Shown here one piece after another: positions 61,601 to 64,000 of a DNA stretch of 64,000 nt (its first letter is position 1; the number at the start of each line of letters is the position of its first letter). The DNA lies in the NCBI GenBank assembly GCA_035967665.1, contig JAYWLB010000066.1:1-64000 (forward strand), given 5' to 3'. The position numbers and the translations under genes were made by a program. This stretch comes from Arctic95D-9 sp035967665. Lineage in GTDB: Bacteria; Verrucomicrobiota; Verrucomicrobiia; Verrucomicrobiales; DEV007. The notes under the pieces were generated by a model that saw nothing but the letters and a program-made list of their open reading frames with translations, ran no database searches and was not told the DNA's origin.

Positions 61601-63298
61601 ATGTTCCATTCACTTTCGCAGAAGCGACTGAAAAGTCGCGGGTTCTCCAGTGGCCAAAAGCGACTCAAGCCAAATGAAACCGCGATGTCCGCGATGCTCA
61701 GCTCCGGCTGGCAGATCTGCGGACTTCTCTTTTTCGTGTTCGCCGCTTTGGTTTCCTGCTGGGTCATTTTCTCTTCAAGCGAGGAGGCTATTTTCGCGGG
61801 TAATGCGCTACAGGCAGCGGTGGTGGTGACAGTGATCACGGCGACTCTGATGGTGCACTGGCACGTCAGTTTGCCACAGACTTTCGGAAGGAATTCCAGG
61901 ATTTCACTGATTCTCACGGTGATCCTGTTTCAGCTCATGCTCGTGAAGCTGAGCGAATACATCGCGACGACTTTTGCTCCGGCCGGTGGCTTCCGATTTC
62001 TCGTCGAGCCGTATATCTTTGCTCCTATCGTCGTCGCTCTCCTTGTGGGACGACGTCATGCGACATTCGTTGTTGTCTACTCGAGTTTGCTCGGAGCGAT
62101 GACGGTGGTGAAAGAGGAGGCCTTTCTTTTCGTAATCTTCTCGATGATCTGCGGATTCGTAGCGATCTTTCTGACGAACCGGGTTCGCCGTCGCAGTCGC
62201 CTCGTCATGGCAGGTGCCTATTCCGGGCTTGCCTGTGTGATTCTCGGATCGATTCTCGGACAGGTTCAGTGGCCTGCCTTCGGGTCGGAATTTCAGGAAT
62301 GGGAGATGGTCTGGAAGCAGATTCTGTCAGCCATCCTGGTATCGACGATGACAGCGATCGTGGTCAGTGGACTGCTGCCGCTGCTGGAACTGATTTTCCA
62401 CATTACGACCGATGTTTCGTGGATCGAGCTGGCTGATTTGAATCATCCGCTTTTGAAAAAAATGACAATTGAGGCGCCGGGCACCTACCACCACAGCCTC
62501 GTTGTTGCGACTCTTGCTGAGACCGCTGCCGAAGAGATCGGGGCGGGGGCTGTGATGTGCCGTGTTTGCTCCTACTTCCACGATATCGGCAAGATGAAAA
62601 AGCCAGCCTACTTCGTGGAGAATATCCACGACGGGCACAATCCGCACGACGACCTCACCCCGAATATGAGCGCGCTTATTGTCATGGCGCACGTCAAAGA
62701 CGGGGTCGACATGGCGATCAAGCACAAGCTGAATCCGCAGATCGTTGATGTCATTCGCGAGCATCACGGCACCTCGCTGATTCGGTTTTTCTATCACCGC
62801 GCTTTGCAGCAGCGGGATGAAATCCAAAAGCAGTTCGAAGAGGGGAATGCTCATGAAGAGGATATTCCCAAGGTGAAGAAGGAAAGTTTCCGCTACGCCG
62901 GTCCGAGGCCCCGTACCAGAGAGAGCGCGATTATCAGTCTCGCGGATTCGGTTGAGAGTGCCTCACGCAGTCTTCAGAAACCGACTCCGAAGAAAATCGA
63001 CGAGTTGATCGATGAGATTTTCCGCGATCGACTCAACGATGGCCAGTTGGATGACGCCGCGTTGACCTTGTCGGACCTGGCCAAGATCAAGCGGAGCTTC
63101 GCGAACACTCTCCGCAGCATGATGCATACCCGCATCGAGTATCCCAAGCTTGACGACGATTCCGCGAAGCCGAAGACCAAGTCCCTCGGTAAGAAAAAAT
63201 CGACCGACGCTGCGGCCGATAAGGGAGCTGTGAAGCCGGAAGGGAAGCCGGCTTCGAATGAGGCGGGCGGTTCTCCGAAAACTACGAAATTGAAGTAA
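61601..63298 (+). CDS. HD-domain membrane phosphohydrolase, PgpH/YqfF-like (c-di-AMP phosphodiesterase family)
   Basis: This is a 565-residue protein. One helix at ~39-58 and about six more between ~70 and ~262 place it in the membrane. The cytoplasmic HD domain has IEAPGTYHHSLVVATLAE (H298) and YFHDIGKMKKP (H327-D328), followed by NPHDDLTPNMSALIVMAHVKDG and VIREHHGTS. This order matches the PgpH/YqfF family, known to hydrolyse c-di-AMP, but the large extracellular 7TMR-HDED domain is missing, leaving only a ~20-residue loop. It lies one base before ybeY, the same neighbour as in Firmicutes. No other c-di-AMP enzyme is visible in this window. Confidence 0.87.
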   Translation: MFHSLSQKRLKSRGFSSGQKRLKPNETAMSAMLSSGWQICGLLFFVFAALVSCWVIFSSSEEAIFAGNALQAAVVVTVITATLMVHWHVSLPQTFGRNSRISLILTVILFQLMLVKLSEYIATTFAPAGGFRFLVEPYIFAPIVVALLVGRRHATFVVVYSSLLGAMTVVKEEAFLFVIFSMICGFVAIFLTNRVRRRSRLVMAGAYSGLACVILGSILGQVQWPAFGSEFQEWEMVWKQILSAILVSTMTAIVVSGLLPLLELIFHITTDVSWIELADLNHPLLKKMTIEAPGTYHHSLVVATLAETAAEEIGAGAVMCRVCSYFHDIGKMKKPAYFVENIHDGHNPHDDLTPNMSALIVMAHVKDGVDMAIKHKLNPQIVDVIREHHGTSLIRFFYHRALQQRDEIQKQFEEGNAHEEDIPKVKKESFRYAGPRPRTRESAIISLADSVESASRSLQKPTPKKIDELIDEIFRDRLNDGQLDDAALTLSDLAKIKRSFANTLRSMMHTRIEYPKLDDDSAKPKTKSLGKKKSTDAAADKGAVKPEGKPASNEAGGSPKTTKLK

Positions 63299-63733
63299 AT
63301 GAGTTCTGCTCCTGTCCTGGAGATTTATTCGCATACCGCGGAAGATATTTCCTCTCCGTGGTTGCTGGAAAAGGCGAACAGCGTTCTTGCTGACTGTCTG
63401 GAGGCAAAGGGGACGGAGGTTCCGGTTCTGGGGGATCTCGAAGAGATAGAGATCAGCCTCGTTGATGATGAGGCGATTGCCGATGTGCACGGTCAGTTTC
63501 TCGACGATCCGACTCCGACGGATGTGATCACTTTTCCCCATGGCGAGATTCTCGTCAGTGTCGAGACCGCGAAAAATGCGGGGCCGGAACACGGGCTGAG
63601 CATGCGGGATGAGACTCTTCTCTACATCATCCACGGGCTTCTGCATCTCAACGGACACACCGACCTTTCGGAGCCGGAGCGCTCTGCGATGCACGCGGAG
63701 CAGGAAAGAATATTGAGAATCGCGCTGGACTGA
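63299..63733 (+). CDS. ybeY: Endoribonuclease YbeY (16S rRNA 3' maturation)
   Basis: This 144-residue UPF0054 metalloprotein processes the 16S rRNA 3' end. The metal motif usually reads HGxLHLxGYDH; here it is HGLLHLNGHTD (112-122), so H112 and H116 are kept and Asp122 sits where the third His normally is. The same replacement occurs in some other lineages, e.g. Bacteroidetes YbeY sequences. PTPTDVITFPHGEILVS (about 71-87) is the other diagnostic block. The start codon directly follows the PgpH-like stop. Confidence 0.93.
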   Translation: MSSAPVLEIYSHTAEDISSPWLLEKANSVLADCLEAKGTEVPVLGDLEEIEISLVDDEAIADVHGQFLDDPTPTDVITFPHGEILVSVETAKNAGPEHGLSMRDETLLYIIHGLLHLNGHTDLSEPERSAMHAEQERILRIALD

Positions 63734-63760
63734 TCAAGGGTCTGAACGTACAAAAAGAGT

Positions 63761-64000
63761 ATGGAATGGTATTACGCTAGTAACGGGCAGCAGCAAGGTC
63801 CGGTTTCGCAGGAACAGTTGATGGAGCTGTTTCAAAAAGGAGAGGTGAAAACTTCTGACCTCGTTTGGAATGAAACAATGACAGACTGGGTTCCATTCGG
63901 AAACGTCCCCTCATTGTCTCAGGCCGGGGCTGCTACAGGTGGAGCTGCACCGGCAAGCGCCGCTCCTGCACAAAGTCCGGCTCCCTCGAGTGCTGCCCCC
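63761..64000 (+). CDS. GYF_2-domain protein, 5' part (cut by window edge)
   Basis: The frame opens at ATG 63761 (MEWYYASNGQQQGPVSQEQL) and is still open at the window end, 80 codons in. Residues 1-50 form a GYF_2 (DUF4339) domain, marked by WYYASNGQQQGPVS and DLVWNETMTDWVPFG; these small domains bind proline-rich peptides or membrane partners. From ~55 the sequence is Ala/Pro/Gly/Ser-rich (GAAPASAAPAQSPAPSSAA), a linker typical before membrane domains in such proteins. The remaining part lies outside the window. Confidence 0.8.
   Translation, partial: MEWYYASNGQQQGPVSQEQLMELFQKGEVKTSDLVWNETMTDWVPFGNVPSLSQAGAATGGAAPASAAPAQSPAPSSAAP

Overview
The window is about 57% G+C and densely coded on both strands. 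It most likely comes from a member of the Verrucomicrobiota. This is inferred from gene content: DUF1080 proteins, a PSD1-type cytochrome c protein paired with a DUF1501 protein, a FAD oxidoreductase with a golvesin-like C-terminal domain, a secreted esterase with a carboxypeptidase-regulatory-like tail, a verrucomicrobial-style pseudopilin and an ECF sigma/FecR-like pair. Planctomycetes share many of these families, so the phylum call is an inference.

Layout. 1-2.7 kb: a RAYT-family (IS200-like) transposase with an upstream inverted repeat, a DUF2007 zinc-ribbon protein and an EamA transporter. 2.7-8.6 kb: a putative export operon (Cys-rich secreted protein, membrane-fusion protein, ABC ATPase, two FtsX/MacB-like permeases, Cys-rich lipoprotein). 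8.6-13.3 kb: polA, a DUF1080 lipoprotein and a pseudopilin with a clear terminator. 13.5-18 kb: housekeeping genes (HTH-metallohydrolase, maf, tilS, pgeF-like, ispE, S4 protein), then an AAA+ ATPase, a secreted hypothetical protein and a very large MscS-type channel. 24-31.6 kb: a dehydrogenase with lysine-rich tails, dgkA, a GlcD-like oxidase, YceH, an esterase, SelO, folE and DUF2237. 31.7-37.8 kb: a complete RND tripartite efflux operon. 37.9-43.8 kb: the PSD1/DUF1501 pair and a secreted FAD oxidoreductase. 43.8-47.7 kb: a truncated LuxR-type sensory domain, a TPR-redoxin protein and a second DUF1080 protein. 48-55.9 kb: an adenylate-kinase-like protein, a TPR/TM/VWA protein, tRNA-Thr(CGU) with tandem repeats, ECF sigma plus FecR-like protein, tcdA and rlmH. 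56-64 kb: a HlyD-like adaptor coupled to a secreted prenyltransferase-fold protein, a histidine kinase, queA, a PgpH-like HD phosphohydrolase, ybeY and the start of a GYF_2 protein.

The most striking structure is at 51816-52212. A tRNA-Thr(CGU) gene on the minus strand, with a good sigma70-type promoter and an encoded CCA, is followed by three near-identical 108-bp units. Each unit repeats the last ~23 nt of the tRNA and carries an internal hairpin. The arrangement recalls the Escherichia coli tyrT locus (rtT RNA and the basic Tpr peptide), but the repeat sequence and the tRNA are different. A second theme is a family of intergenic palindromes built on AACAGGGTT/AACCCTGTT, seen at three places, in the same window as a RAYT transposase of the kind that mobilises REP elements elsewhere.
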